A stretch of 57,225 nt of DNA. It comes from Bacillus sp. 123MFChir2 (GTDB lineage Bacteria > Bacillota > Bacilli > Bacillales > Bacillaceae_G). The notes under the pieces are model-generated. The model was given only the letters and a program-made list of their open reading frames with translations. It had not been told where the DNA came from and did no database searches. The DNA lies in assembly GCF_000383235.1 (NCBI RefSeq), contig NZ_KB910949.1, forward strand, positions 1 to 57,225, in the 5' to 3' direction. Each line of letters starts with the position of its first letter. Position 1 is the stretch's first letter. The translations under genes were made by a program, and so were the position numbers. This document shows, piece by piece, positions 1 through 8,017 of this stretch.

Positions 1-143
1 CAATATTTACTTTTCAGTTCCTCTAAAACAAAAGAAAAATCTACCATTTCATTAAATTGACGGAGCATATTATCTTTTGGTATGACGATATCGTAAATCG
101 CCATGAATGGGCTAAGGTTAAGAGATTGTTGTTTTGAAATCAT
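1..143 (-). CDS. IS1182-family transposase, N-terminal fragment (runs off the window)
   Basis: Only the first 47 codons are inside the window. The peptide begins MISKQQSLNLSPFMAIYD and continues with a segment rich in Asn, Glu and Lys. I recognise this as the usual N-terminus of IS1182-type DDE transposases in Bacillus. The ATG at 143 is preceded by AGGTGGTG, which fixes the start. The catalytic domain would lie to the left of base 1, so it cannot be judged whether the element is intact. A strong hairpin with A and T tails lies just upstream and may shield the gene from outside transcription. Confidence 0.7.
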   Translation of the reverse strand, partial: MISKQQSLNLSPFMAIYDIVIPKDNMLRQFNEMVDFSFVLEELKSKY

Positions 144-182
144 CCGAGACACCACCTAGAATTATTACAACTATTATACATG

Positions 183-231
183 AAAAAAACGAAAGCTTCC
201 TCGATTTCATCGAGGAAGCTTTCGTTTTTTC
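183..231. terminator. Bidirectional terminator-like hairpin
   Basis: A 16-17 bp perfect stem (left arm ACGAAAGCTTCCTCGAT) with a tiny loop is flanked by A7 on the left and T6 on the right, so it could end transcripts on either strand. It lies between the transposase start and the bcr1 copy that follows the DUF4240 gene. Confidence 0.75.
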
Positions 232-253
232 TATGAAGACTTTTTCAGTGGCC

Positions 254-438
254 TCTATATAAATCCACTTTGTTTTTTTTACATCTAAGTTACTACTACA
301 CAGAACAAAACATGACCACTAGTGGCTTTCTCTTTTTGTTTTAAACTTTGCACGTTTCTATGCATGGCCAGATGCTCTCGTCCTCCTCTAAAAAGAACGT
401 GGTTTTTATGTCATTTTTTCAATTTGTATGTATATATT
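254..438 (-). repeat. bcr1-type repeat copy A, central deletion
   Basis: Read on the minus strand it starts ATACAAATTGAAAAAATGAC and contains the GAGAGCATCTGGCCATGCATAG core, ending in GGATTTATATAG. Compared with the other copies it lacks about 22 bp of the centre (the GCGGTCAGGGCC arm). Its outer end overlaps the stop codon of the neighbouring DUF4240 gene. Confidence 0.8.
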
Positions 439-994
439 AACCTAATGGATCTTCACCAAAACGTTCCCATAGTTTTGGAAAACGATTAGCTAATTCATCC
501 TCATCTTCTTCCCAGTCAAATTCGATGTCTTGTTTAAATGACTCATAACCTTTTTCATCAAGTAACGATGAAAATTTGTTCCATATTTCATTATCCCACT
601 CTGTATCTCCTGTTTCTTTTAGGCTGAACGCTTCAAGTCCAGTACTTAACATTTCCTCAAGTTCTGGAATGAGTTCTTCCTCTTCATAATAAGCAGGAAT
701 TAAATTTGCTAGATTTTCAGGTTTTTGCAAAGCGGATTCAAATGTTTCTTTTCCACATGCGATGAGCCAACCTCTAAAGTAATCAAATGAATCATCGGAG
801 CATCCACCTAAAATAATATAAGCAGCTGCCCATAAAGAGGAAGTGTAGGATTGCCCTAATGCAGTTTGGAAATGCATTTCATAATCTGCAATTTCATCTG
901 CGGATTTTGCAGCTAACTGCTCAATTAACCATTCAACTGTTTCGTTTTTTGAATTCATATCTGAAATAAGTTGCCAAAATTGTTCCTGGTTCAT
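437..994 (-). CDS. DUF4240 domain protein
   Basis: A cytosolic acidic protein of about 185 aa. The N-terminal half (MNQEQFWQLISDMNSK, then YEMHFQTALGQSYTSSLWAAAYIILGG split over the next 60 residues) matches the DUF4240 pattern found in Bacillus and Streptomyces proteins of unknown function. The C-terminal third is rich in Glu and Asp. There is no signal peptide or membrane segment. I chose the ATG at 994 because AGAGGAG lies 8 bases upstream; a GTG at 1003 would overlap that site. The stop codon lies at the edge of bcr1 copy A, so the repeat probably inserted at or next to the end of this gene. No operon partner is seen. Function unknown. Confidence 0.75.
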   Translation of the reverse strand: MNQEQFWQLISDMNSKNETVEWLIEQLAAKSADEIADYEMHFQTALGQSYTSSLWAAAYIILGGCSDDSFDYFRGWLIACGKETFESALQKPENLANLIPAYYEEEELIPELEEMLSTGLEAFSLKETGDTEWDNEIWNKFSSLLDEKGYESFKQDIEFDWEEDEDELANRFPKLWERFGEDPLG

Positions 995-1109
995 TGCGAT
1001 CACTCCTCTAAAAAAGATGTTTTTAGTAGTGTAACACGTTTCTAATAATTTACCAGATAAAGAAGTGGATAAAAACCGACATAAAACGAATTGAATATTC
1101 TGTCTTATG

Positions 1110-1280
1110 TTATATAATATTTTTTAACACACAAGTCCCAGTCACGCCAAACAAAAGGAACCCGCACTCGTTGTCTCCCTTTGTTTTAATACCGCAAGTG
1201 GCAGAAAAAGGCCCTGACCGCTACTATGCATGGCCAGATGCTCTCGCCCATCTAAAAGAAAAGGGTTTTATAAAATTGTA
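1110..1280 (-). repeat. bcr1-type repeat copy B, degenerate and truncated
   Basis: The central portion (GGCAGAAAAAGGCCCTGACC, then CTATGCATGGCCAGATGCTC) is well preserved, but both ends are worn: the CATCTAAGT end is mutated and the CAATTTGCATCTATATA end is reduced to AAAATTG. It fills most of the 310 bp between the DUF4240 gene and the permease. It also creates a false 25-residue N-terminal extension of the permease frame. Confidence 0.75.
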
Positions 1281-1304
1281 CCTTACAAGAAACGAGATGA
1301 TGGT

Positions 1305-2801
1305 ATGGCAATACTACTGGCTCTTATTCCAATCATGATGATTTTCATTTGTTTATTTGTCTTCAAGCAAACATCGCTGAAAGCATCGATAATTTCTTAT
1401 GTCGTGTGCAGCGGAGTTGTTTTACTATCACCGCTATTTCGCCTGCAAATGGGGGAGATTGCCCATGCCACAATAAAGGGTGGTTTAATTTGTTTTATCG
1501 TTGGATATGTATTGTTTTTTGGTATTTTTTTATTTCACCTTATGAATAAAATGGGGTATATCGATCAAGTTGCTCGCTTTATGGAACATGTTACACATGA
1601 CCGTTTACTGCAAATGCTCCTTATGTGTTTTGGGATTTGTCCCCTTATTGAATCGGTAAGTGGTTTTGGAATTGGATTTATGGTGGCTGCTCCTATATTT
1701 CTTTCGCTCGGTTATAAGCCGTTTCAAGCCGTTTTACTTTCATTTATCGGTTTATTAGCAAGCTCATGGGGCGCAATGGCGACAGGAACGATTATTGGTT
1801 CGGGGCTAATTAATATGCCTTTAGTACAACTCGGTTCTGGTACAGCAGTATTAAGTGTGCCAATCTTTGCATATTTTATTATCCTTTCCTTGTATATAGT
1901 CGGCGGCTTTGCAGCAGTAAGACAAAAATGGAAAGAAGCAACAGGCCTTTTTCTATTATTTTCTTTTTCTATCTATTTATCTAGTACATATGTAAGTGTT
2001 GAATTAGCAGGAATTTTAAGTGCAATTGTAACGATAACGTTTGGGTTTGTCATTATTAAAATGACGGAAAAACAGCAAAAGGAAGTGTATTCAGAGCAAG
2101 CAGCTGCTGAGCAGAAAGAGGTATCCATTGTAAAAATAGTTAGCCCGTACTTATTTTTAACAGTATGCATCTTGCTTTCTCGCCTGATTCCGTCGTTTCA
2201 TAGTGCACTTCAATCATACGCTGTTATTAACTTACCATCGTACTCTTACAAGCTTGAATTATTGTATTCACCAGGATTTTGGCTTGGGGTTACATGTTTA
2301 TTTACCATTATTTTCTTCCGGATTCCTTCTATTATAATAATGCAGTCATTATTGCAAACGGTGAAACAGTGGATACCTTTTGCGATTACAACGACAATGT
2401 TTATTGCAATTTCAGAACTAATGAGTGCAGCGGGGATGCATGCTTTATTAGCGGAATCCGCTGGTCATATGTTTGGAACGATGTTTGTTTTCATCGCCCC
2501 GTTTATAGGTGGTATAGGCGGTTTTTTAACAGGAAGTAACGCTGGATCAAATGCGATGTTTATGAAACTGCAAATGCAAACGGCGCAGAACGTAGGACTC
2601 CCGTGGCAGTTTGTGACAATCGTGCAAAATACAAGTTCTTCTTTTGCGACAATTGCGTGTCCATCACGAATTACACTTGGTGCTTATTTATGTAACATTC
2701 CATTTCGGGAAAATGAGTTATTGAAGAAGACGACACTTATGATTTTCGTAGCGGTGTTAATTGTGGTGATGGAAGTTTTTGTGTGGCATTTTATTGTGTA
2801 A
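1305..2801 (+). CDS. L-lactate permease family (LctP-like) transporter
   Basis: An integral membrane protein of about 498 aa with 12 or more hydrophobic segments. The stretch around residues 110-180 (PLIESVSGFGIGFMVAAP, then SSWGAMATGTIIGSG) matches the conserved Gly-rich region of the LldP/LctP lactate and glycolate permeases. The C-terminal part carries GGFLTGSNAGSNAMF, the second family signature. Family length is about 540-560, so this is a rather short member. The frame opens earlier at 1230, but those 25 codons are translated bcr1 repeat; MAILLALIP at 1305 gives the expected membrane start, although its ribosome site (AACGAGATGATGG) is weak. Substrate within the family (lactate, glycolate or other) cannot be told. 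It is followed by its own terminator. Confidence 0.8.
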   Translation: MAILLALIPIMMIFICLFVFKQTSLKASIISYVVCSGVVLLSPLFRLQMGEIAHATIKGGLICFIVGYVLFFGIFLFHLMNKMGYIDQVARFMEHVTHDRLLQMLLMCFGICPLIESVSGFGIGFMVAAPIFLSLGYKPFQAVLLSFIGLLASSWGAMATGTIIGSGLINMPLVQLGSGTAVLSVPIFAYFIILSLYIVGGFAAVRQKWKEATGLFLLFSFSIYLSSTYVSVELAGILSAIVTITFGFVIIKMTEKQQKEVYSEQAAAEQKEVSIVKIVSPYLFLTVCILLSRLIPSFHSALQSYAVINLPSYSYKLELLYSPGFWLGVTCLFTIIFFRIPSIIIMQSLLQTVKQWIPFAITTTMFIAISELMSAAGMHALLAESAGHMFGTMFVFIAPFIGGIGGFLTGSNAGSNAMFMKLQMQTAQNVGLPWQFVTIVQNTSSSFATIACPSRITLGAYLCNIPFRENELLKKTTLMIFVAVLIVVMEVFVWHFIV

Positions 2802-2803
2802 AG

Positions 2804-2837
2804 AAACATTTCTCTTATAGGAGAAGTGTTTTTGTTT
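2804..2837 (+). terminator. Rho-independent terminator after the permease
   Basis: AAACATTTCTC pairs with GAGAAGTGTTT across a short loop and is followed by TTTTGTTT, three bases after the permease stop codon. Confidence 0.7.
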
Positions 2838-2881
2838 GTAGAAATAAGTAATTTTATAAAAAGAGAAAGAGTGAGCGTAAA

Positions 2882-3352
2882 ATGACTATTAATTTAAGAG
2901 ATATTACAAATGAGAATTGGATAGAGTGTATATTCTTAACTACAAATAAAGAAGACAAGCACTTTGTTTGCGAAGAGTTTGTAGCTTCAAATGCATTATC
3001 ATTGGCACAGTCAAAAATTCAAAAAGGTTGGATTACAAAGGCAATATACAGTGATGAAACAATGGTTGGCTTTACAATGTATGGATATTGTGAACAACAT
3101 AATTTTTTTGAAATATGTAGGCTCATGATTGATCATAAACACCAAGGAAAAGGGTATGGGAAAACGGCACTTTTATACGTAATAGATGAGATGAGAAAAG
3201 ATGCGAATTGTCATGAGATTTTTCTGTCTTTTGAACCGAATAATATTGTTGCAAAACAGCTGTATGAAAGCATTGGTTTTGAAGATACAGGTAGAACAGT
3301 TGATGGGGAATGTTTATATAAGTTACCATTTAAGAAGGATGAAGGGAGATAA
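2882..3352 (+). CDS. GNAT family N-acetyltransferase, BltD-like
   Basis: A soluble protein of 156 aa with the GNAT fold. The acetyl-CoA loop is visible as HQGKGYGKTALLYVI around residue 90, preceded by the CRLMI strand and followed by FEPNNIVAKQLYESIGFED (about residues 117-135). The whole pattern, including the N-terminal LRDITNENW, resembles the spermidine/spermine acetyltransferase BltD group, so a polyamine or small amine is a reasonable but unproven substrate. The ribosome site is poor (AGAAAGAGTGAGCG). It is transcribed alone or with the flavoprotein 65 bp downstream, since no terminator separates them. Confidence 0.8.
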   Translation: MTINLRDITNENWIECIFLTTNKEDKHFVCEEFVASNALSLAQSKIQKGWITKAIYSDETMVGFTMYGYCEQHNFFEICRLMIDHKHQGKGYGKTALLYVIDEMRKDANCHEIFLSFEPNNIVAKQLYESIGFEDTGRTVDGECLYKLPFKKDEGR

Positions 3353-3417
3353 AAACCTCCATAATGATTGATAAATGCACAAGATGGGAATTGTAAACGA
3401 TAGAAGGGAGTGAGACG

Positions 3418-4752
3418 ATGAAATATATTATTATAGGCGGAGATGCAGCTGGAATGAGTGCGGCTATGCAAATTGTCCGCAACGACCAAGAAGCAAATGT
3501 AATCACTTTAGAAAAAGGCGAAATCTATTCATATGCACAGTGCGGTCTTCCTTATGCGATTAGCGGGGTCATTGCCTCTACTGAAAAGTTAATTGCTAGA
3601 AGCGTTGATACGTTTCGGAATAAATATCATATTGATGCGAAAGTGAATCATGAAGTGACACGTGTAGATCCAGCAAGTAAAAAAGTATATGGCATACATA
3701 CGCAAACATCAGAACCATTTGAATTCGAATATGATCGTTTATTAATTGCAACGGGAGTGCGACCAGTTATGCCGAACTGGAAAGGCAGTGATCTGCAAGG
3801 CGTTCATCTATTAAAAACGATCCCGGATGCAGAGCGCATTATGGAGACGCTTCGAAATAAGAAGGTTGAACATGTTACTATTATTGGCGGCGGAGCAATT
3901 GGTATAGAAATGGCGGAAACATTTGTAGAGCTTGGAAAAAAAGTGCGCATGATTGAGCGGAATGATCATGTCGGTACCGTTTTCGATAAGGATATGGCAG
4001 CATACATTCATGAAGAAGCAACAAAACATAACATTGAAATTCTGACAAATGAAAATGTGAAAGCGTTTCAAGGAAAAGAACAAGTTGAGTTTGTGGAAAC
4101 AGAGAAAGGAATGTATGAAACAGATCTTGTTTTAGTATCAGTTGGAGTGAAATCGAACACTGATTTTCTAGAAGGAACAGAGATTATCAAAAATCCAAAA
4201 GGTGCGATCCAAGTTAACGCTTATATGCAAACAAATATAGAGGGCATTTATGCGGCAGGAGACTGCGCTACGCAGTACCATATTATAAAAGAAAAACATG
4301 ACCATATTCCGCTTGGAACAACGGCAAACAAACAAGGAAGAATTGCTGGACTGAACATGGTGAATAAACGAAGAGCGTTTAAAGGGATTGTCGGAACAGC
4401 GGTTATGAAATTTATGGACATCACATTAGGACGAACGGGTTTAAATGAAAAAGAAGCAGAGCAATTACAGTTGCCATATGAAATTGTAAAAATAGATTCG
4501 ACAAACATAGCGGGATATTATCCAAGTAAGAAACCACTTCACGTGAAATTATTGTATCGCAAGGACACGAAACAATTGTTAGGCGGACAAGTAATCGGCG
4601 AACAGGGCGTAGATAAACGAATAGACGTCCTCGCGATGGCATTGTTTCATAAAATGACGATTCATGATTTAGAAGACGTGGACTTAAGTTATTCTCCGCC
4701 GTTCAACAGTGTATGGGATCCGTTGCAGCAAGCAGCGAGAAGAGGGGAATAA
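3418..4752 (+). CDS. CoA-disulfide reductase-like FAD/NAD(P)H oxidoreductase
   Basis: A 444 aa class of pyridine nucleotide-disulfide oxidoreductase. The N-terminal FAD loop is [13 protein letters not shown] (residues 4-16). A single active-site cysteine, Cys42 in [14 protein letters not shown], replaces the CxxxxC pair of glutathione reductase-type enzymes and is typical of CoA-disulfide reductases and NADH oxidases. The NAD(P)H loop [13 protein letters not shown] lies near residue 156 and the second FAD motif GIYAAGDCA near 280. The C-terminal dimerisation domain includes DLSYSPPF. Bacilli use CoA and bacillithiol as thiols, so reducing CoA disulfide is the likely job. There is no rhodanese domain. 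A good ribosome site (GAAGGGAGTG) precedes the ATG. Confidence 0.85.
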   Translation: MKYIIIGGDAAGMSAAMQIVRNDQEANVITLEKGEIYSYAQCGLPYAISGVIASTEKLIARSVDTFRNKYHIDAKVNHEVTRVDPASKKVYGIHTQTSEPFEFEYDRLLIATGVRPVMPNWKGSDLQGVHLLKTIPDAERIMETLRNKKVEHVTIIGGGAIGIEMAETFVELGKKVRMIERNDHVGTVFDKDMAAYIHEEATKHNIEILTNENVKAFQGKEQVEFVETEKGMYETDLVLVSVGVKSNTDFLEGTEIIKNPKGAIQVNAYMQTNIEGIYAAGDCATQYHIIKEKHDHIPLGTTANKQGRIAGLNMVNKRRAFKGIVGTAVMKFMDITLGRTGLNEKEAEQLQLPYEIVKIDSTNIAGYYPSKKPLHVKLLYRKDTKQLLGGQVIGEQGVDKRIDVLAMALFHKMTIHDLEDVDLSYSPPFNSVWDPLQQAARRGE

Positions 4753-4796
4753 AGTGAAACTTCCATCAGTTGGGTCTCATCCCCAGCTGATGGATA
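4752..4796 (+). repeat. Hairpin repeat (AAAGTGAAACTTCCATCAG family)
   Basis: AAAGTGAAACTTCCATCAGT begins immediately at the stop codon, and CCATCAGTTGGG pairs with CCCAGCTGATGG. Related copies occur near 13126, 15687, 38196 and 46796. It probably also ends the flavoprotein transcript, although the T-run is missing. Confidence 0.6.
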
Positions 4797-4800
4797 GGAT

Positions 4801-5394
4801 CTAAGCAGAGAAATCATGAATAATTTCTACCACTTCAATTTTTCCGTTAATCAAAAGCTCGGGAAGTTCATTTGTTACATTACCGTTCCAATATTCTTTA
4901 GCTTGTTCAATTTTTTGAGAGAAAGGAGCTCCATCTTCTTTTGGTAAAAGGTTTCCATCGCCCTCAAAAGAATTCCCAATCACTCGAAGCTTAACAATCT
5001 GCAAAATATTCCGATTGTAAGAATCAAATAATTCTTTCCATTTCAAAGCGTCCTCATAGGTTTTCGCGGCGTATAAGCAAGACAATCTTGAAGGGTATTC
5101 AGGATATTCTTGTAATCTAACCATTTCTACGATCACCTCTCGAATCGCTCTAATTGTTTGATCTACATATTTAAGAGCTACTTCGGTATTTTCTTTATTC
5201 AAGTTCAATCCTTCATTTGTATCATGACCTTGTAAAATCCGAATGAAGTCTTCACCTTTAGAATTCAATTGTTCTCTCTCAAAAAAGAAGCGATATAAAG
5301 CATTATTTTGATTCTCGTTAAAGTTAATGATTTGTCCAAGACTCATTTTTTTCCTAGTAACAATATGATAAACATACAATTCATTTTTTCTCAT
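4801..5394 (-). CDS. DUF2441 family protein
   Basis: A soluble 197 aa protein. The opening [19 protein letters not shown], the central [18 protein letters not shown] and the closing [14 protein letters not shown] fit the DUF2441 family of firmicute proteins, which has been linked to the ADP-ribosyltransferase-like fold; no activity is established. No signal peptide or membrane segment is visible. The start is supported by AGGAGG six bases before the ATG. It is transcribed toward the flavoprotein and ends 48 bp from it with the hairpin repeat in between. Genes of this family are often found alone, as here, so context gives no role. Confidence 0.75.
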   Translation of the reverse strand: MRKNELYVYHIVTRKKMSLGQIINFNENQNNALYRFFFEREQLNSKGEDFIRILQGHDTNEGLNLNKENTEVALKYVDQTIRAIREVIVEMVRLQEYPEYPSRLSCLYAAKTYEDALKWKELFDSYNRNILQIVKLRVIGNSFEGDGNLLPKEDGAPFSQKIEQAKEYWNGNVTNELPELLINGKIEVVEIIHDFSA

Positions 5395-5503
5395 GGTCTG
5401 CCTCCTGTTGGTTATATCATTTCATACACCATATTATACCAACGAAAGGATGCAAGAAGGTGAAAATTTCTGATTATTCTATATTCATGTAAGGATGATC
5501 TAT

Positions 5504-6328
5504 CTACATTTTTTTAATTCGATAAAAGATATAACTTATCACCACAGTAATACAAGAAAATAAAATAGCAATGCTAGAAAAAGCGAGCAAGTAAGCATTA
5601 TATTTTGCTATATTTGCGATCATTGCATGGCTATCAAAATGAAGAAGACCTCCTATAACGTTGAAGAGAAATAGGAATAAGAAGATGGTGATCAGTCCAT
5701 CTAATGCACCTTGTATGTCAGGCTTACTTAAAGCAATATGCGTAGAGATGCAAATTGCTAGGATCAGAAAGAGCCAAAAATACGGATTTAATAGATTGCT
5801 AATTGTAAAAATGCTTTTTAATAGTAGCAGTGAAGATAAAGCAGTGTGTTTGATAATATCATTCATAGCGCCGCCGGGCTGAATATTTGTATCAACACCA
5901 TTCATAAATACTGAGTATGAGTGGGGGATAAAGAAATACATTAATCCAACTAATGCGGCAATTCCTGAAAAAATAGGAGCAATACCAATAAAGAAATTAC
6001 CTGTTTTTTGATAAATACTTTTCGGATTATATTGGTGTTGCACATATCCTAAATACCCGTTACTTGTATTCGTTGGAAACCATTGAATATTTACGATTTT
6101 ATGCCGAAATAAGATGCACATAAAGGCATGGCCAAATTCGTGAATAGGTGTTCCAATCCATGAAGTTAAGAGGAAGCCATTTCTTCCGAAAGCTCGTGTC
6201 CAATATGTCCGCGAACGATTTTCTAAATATCCTAATAGAAATCCAACTACAATAATACATCCTACTAATGAAGCTAACTGCATAAAGGTTGTTATAAGCG
6301 TTGTAAAAAAGAAGTTTCCTAATTCCAT
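5504..6328 (-). CDS. Membrane protein with HEXXH motif (M50-like putative metalloprotease)
   Basis: A 274 aa protein with about six hydrophobic segments. The first segment spans residues 9-33. It is followed by an R/N-rich loop and then GTPIHEFGHAFMCILF (about residues 59-74), where HEFGH is a zinc-binding HEXXH sequence placed at the start of a membrane helix, as in M50 site-2-type proteases and related chaperone-like membrane proteins. The usual M50 second motif (NxxPxxxLDG) is not evident, so activity is uncertain. A ribosome site AAGGTGAC precedes the ATG, but bcr1 copy C begins only about 13 bases upstream, leaving no room for a normal promoter unless it lies inside or beyond the repeat. 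Confidence 0.6.
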   Translation of the reverse strand: MELGNFFFTTLITTFMQLASLVGCIIVVGFLLGYLENRSRTYWTRAFGRNGFLLTSWIGTPIHEFGHAFMCILFRHKIVNIQWFPTNTSNGYLGYVQHQYNPKSIYQKTGNFFIGIAPIFSGIAALVGLMYFFIPHSYSVFMNGVDTNIQPGGAMNDIIKHTALSSLLLLKSIFTISNLLNPYFWLFLILAICISTHIALSKPDIQGALDGLITIFLFLFLFNVIGGLLHFDSHAMIANIAKYNAYLLAFSSIAILFSCITVVISYIFYRIKKM

Positions 6329-6341
6329 TTTGTCACCTTTT

Positions 6342-6541
6342 CTATATAAATCAAAATTTTAAAAAACGACATAAAAACCATTCTTTTCGATGGGAGAGAG
6401 CATCTGGCCGCGCGTAGAAGCGGTCAGGGCCTTTTTCTGTCACATGCGAAGTAAAAACATAGAAAGAAAGCGAGTGAGGGCTCTTTATTCCTACATAGCA
6501 GCAATCTGTATGTCAAAAGATCAAAATGGATTCATATATAT
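6342..6541 (+). repeat. bcr1-type repeat copy C
   Basis: It begins CTATATAAATCAAAATTTT, contains GGGAGAGAGCATCTGGCCGC and GCGGTCAGGGCCTTTTTCTG, and ends GGATTCATATATATG. It fills the space between the HEXXH gene and the odhB terminator. Confidence 0.85.
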
Positions 6542-6619
6542 GTTTTTTATAAGTAGTAGATTACATGAATTCCATAGCAATAGTCTACTATTATTTTTGG
6601 TATGGAAGTAGAAACAAAG

Positions 6620-6650
6620 AAAACCCTCTTGCAAATGCAAGAGGGTTCTT
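6620..6650 (-). terminator. Terminator of the odhAB operon
   Basis: AACCCTCTTGCA pairs with TGCAAGAGGGTT around a two-base loop. On the minus strand it is followed by TTTTCTTTG, 16 bp beyond the odhB stop codon. Confidence 0.85.
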
Positions 6651-6665
6651 CGATTGATAAAAGAA

Positions 6666-7907
6666 TCAACCTTCTAATAATAATGATTTTGGATCTTCAA
6701 GCATTTCTTTAACCGCAACTAGGAAGCTAACAGCCTCTTTTCCGTCTACGATACGGTGATCGTAAGAAAGGGCGATGTACATCATTGGACGGTTTTCCAT
6801 GCGCTCTGCATCGATTGCAACAGGGCGTAATTGGATTTTATGCATACCAAGGATACCTACTTGTGGGCTGTTTAGGATTGGTGTTGACATAAGAGAACCG
6901 AACACGCCTCCGTTTGTAATTGTAAATGTACCACCTTGTAGTTCTTTCAGTGTAAGTTTGTTATCACGAGCTTTTTTACCAAGATTACTAATTTCGCTCT
7001 CAATTTCAGCGAAGTTTAATTGGTTTGCATCACGTACAACAGGAACAACTAATCCATCTGGAGCTGCTACAGCGATTCCGATATCGTAGAATTTCTTAAT
7101 GATAAGTTCATCACCTTGAATTTCAGCATTTAATAATGGGAATTGTTTTAATGCTGCTACAACTGCTTTTGTGAAGAATGACATGAAGCCAAGACGAGCA
7201 CCATGTTTCTTTTCGAACGCATCTTTACGTTCTTTACGTAATTCCATGATAGCTGTCATATCAACTTCGTTAAATGTTGTTAACATTGCAGATGTTTGTT
7301 GAACTTCTACAAGACGTTTTGCAATTGTTTGACGGCGGCGGGACATTTTTACGCGCTCAACTGGTTTTTCAAACTCAGTAGTTGCAGCTGGTTTTGGACT
7401 TTGTTTTTCTTGTTTTGGCTCTGCTTTTGGCGCAGTAGCATGTGCTTGAACATCATGCGGTCTAACGCGGCCAAGTGGATCAGTGCTGCGTACGTCATTT
7501 AAGTCGATTCCTAATTCACGTGCCATTTTTCTAGCAGCAGGTGATGCGATCGGACGATCCGTATTTGGAAGACCTTGCATCGGTGCTTTATTTGGCGCTG
7601 CAGCTTCAGCTTTTGGTGCTTCTGTAACTTCTTGTTTTGCTGCCGGGGCAGGTGTGTTTACTGCTGCCGCTCCGTTTACATCTAAAACTGCGATAACATC
7701 GCCGATTTCAACTGTATCTCCAGGTTCTCCTAGTAATTGTGATACAATACCTGAATCTTCTGCAATGATTTCTACATTGACTTTATCTGTTTCTAGCTCA
7801 ACAACGCTTGCGCCTTTCTCAACTTTGTCACCTACGTTGATAAGCCATTGTGAAATAGTTCCTTCTGTAATAGATTCTGCAAGCTCAGGTACTTTAATTT
7901 CGATCAT
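6666..7907 (-). CDS. odhB: 2-oxoglutarate dehydrogenase E2, dihydrolipoyllysine succinyltransferase
   Basis: This 413 aa protein transfers the succinyl group from lipoate to CoA as the core of the 2-oxoglutarate dehydrogenase complex of the TCA cycle. The lipoyl domain (residues 1-75) carries the modified lysine at Lys42 in [11 protein letters not shown]. An Ala/Pro/Lys linker follows, then the peripheral subunit binding domain ([15 protein letters not shown], about 120-150), a second linker, and the catalytic domain ending in SYDHRIVDG with His384 and Asp388. Full length for the family. The GGGGAGGAC ribosome site fixes the start. It is cotranscribed with odhA 110 bp upstream. The E3 subunit is not encoded here and is normally shared with pyruvate dehydrogenase. 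Confidence 0.97.
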   Translation of the reverse strand: MIEIKVPELAESITEGTISQWLINVGDKVEKGASVVELETDKVNVEIIAEDSGIVSQLLGEPGDTVEIGDVIAVLDVNGAAAVNTPAPAAKQEVTEAPKAEAAAPNKAPMQGLPNTDRPIASPAARKMARELGIDLNDVRSTDPLGRVRPHDVQAHATAPKAEPKQEKQSPKPAATTEFEKPVERVKMSRRRQTIAKRLVEVQQTSAMLTTFNEVDMTAIMELRKERKDAFEKKHGARLGFMSFFTKAVVAALKQFPLLNAEIQGDELIIKKFYDIGIAVAAPDGLVVPVVRDANQLNFAEIESEISNLGKKARDNKLTLKELQGGTFTITNGGVFGSLMSTPILNSPQVGILGMHKIQLRPVAIDAERMENRPMMYIALSYDHRIVDGKEAVSFLVAVKEMLEDPKSLLLEG

Positions 7908-7980
7908 TTTAAATGTCCTCCCCTATTTTGCCTAACAATTGATTTGGTATGGTTGTATAAATAATCTTCTCTAACCGTGA

Positions 7981-7998
7981 ATGGGGGAGACCCCCCAT
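7981..7998 (-). other. GC-rich intercistronic hairpin between odhA and odhB
   Basis: ATGGGGG and CCCCCAT form a tight 7 bp stem with a 4-base loop just after odhA. It has no T-run on the minus strand, so it looks like an RNA stability or processing element and not a terminator. Confidence 0.45.
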
Positions 7999-8017
7999 CC
8001 GCAGGAAGTTAACAGTA

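Noticed and set aside
7296-7935. Plus-strand ORFs opposite odhB
   Set aside because: They are shadows of the odhB coding sequence, which has all E2 domains and a good ribosome site.
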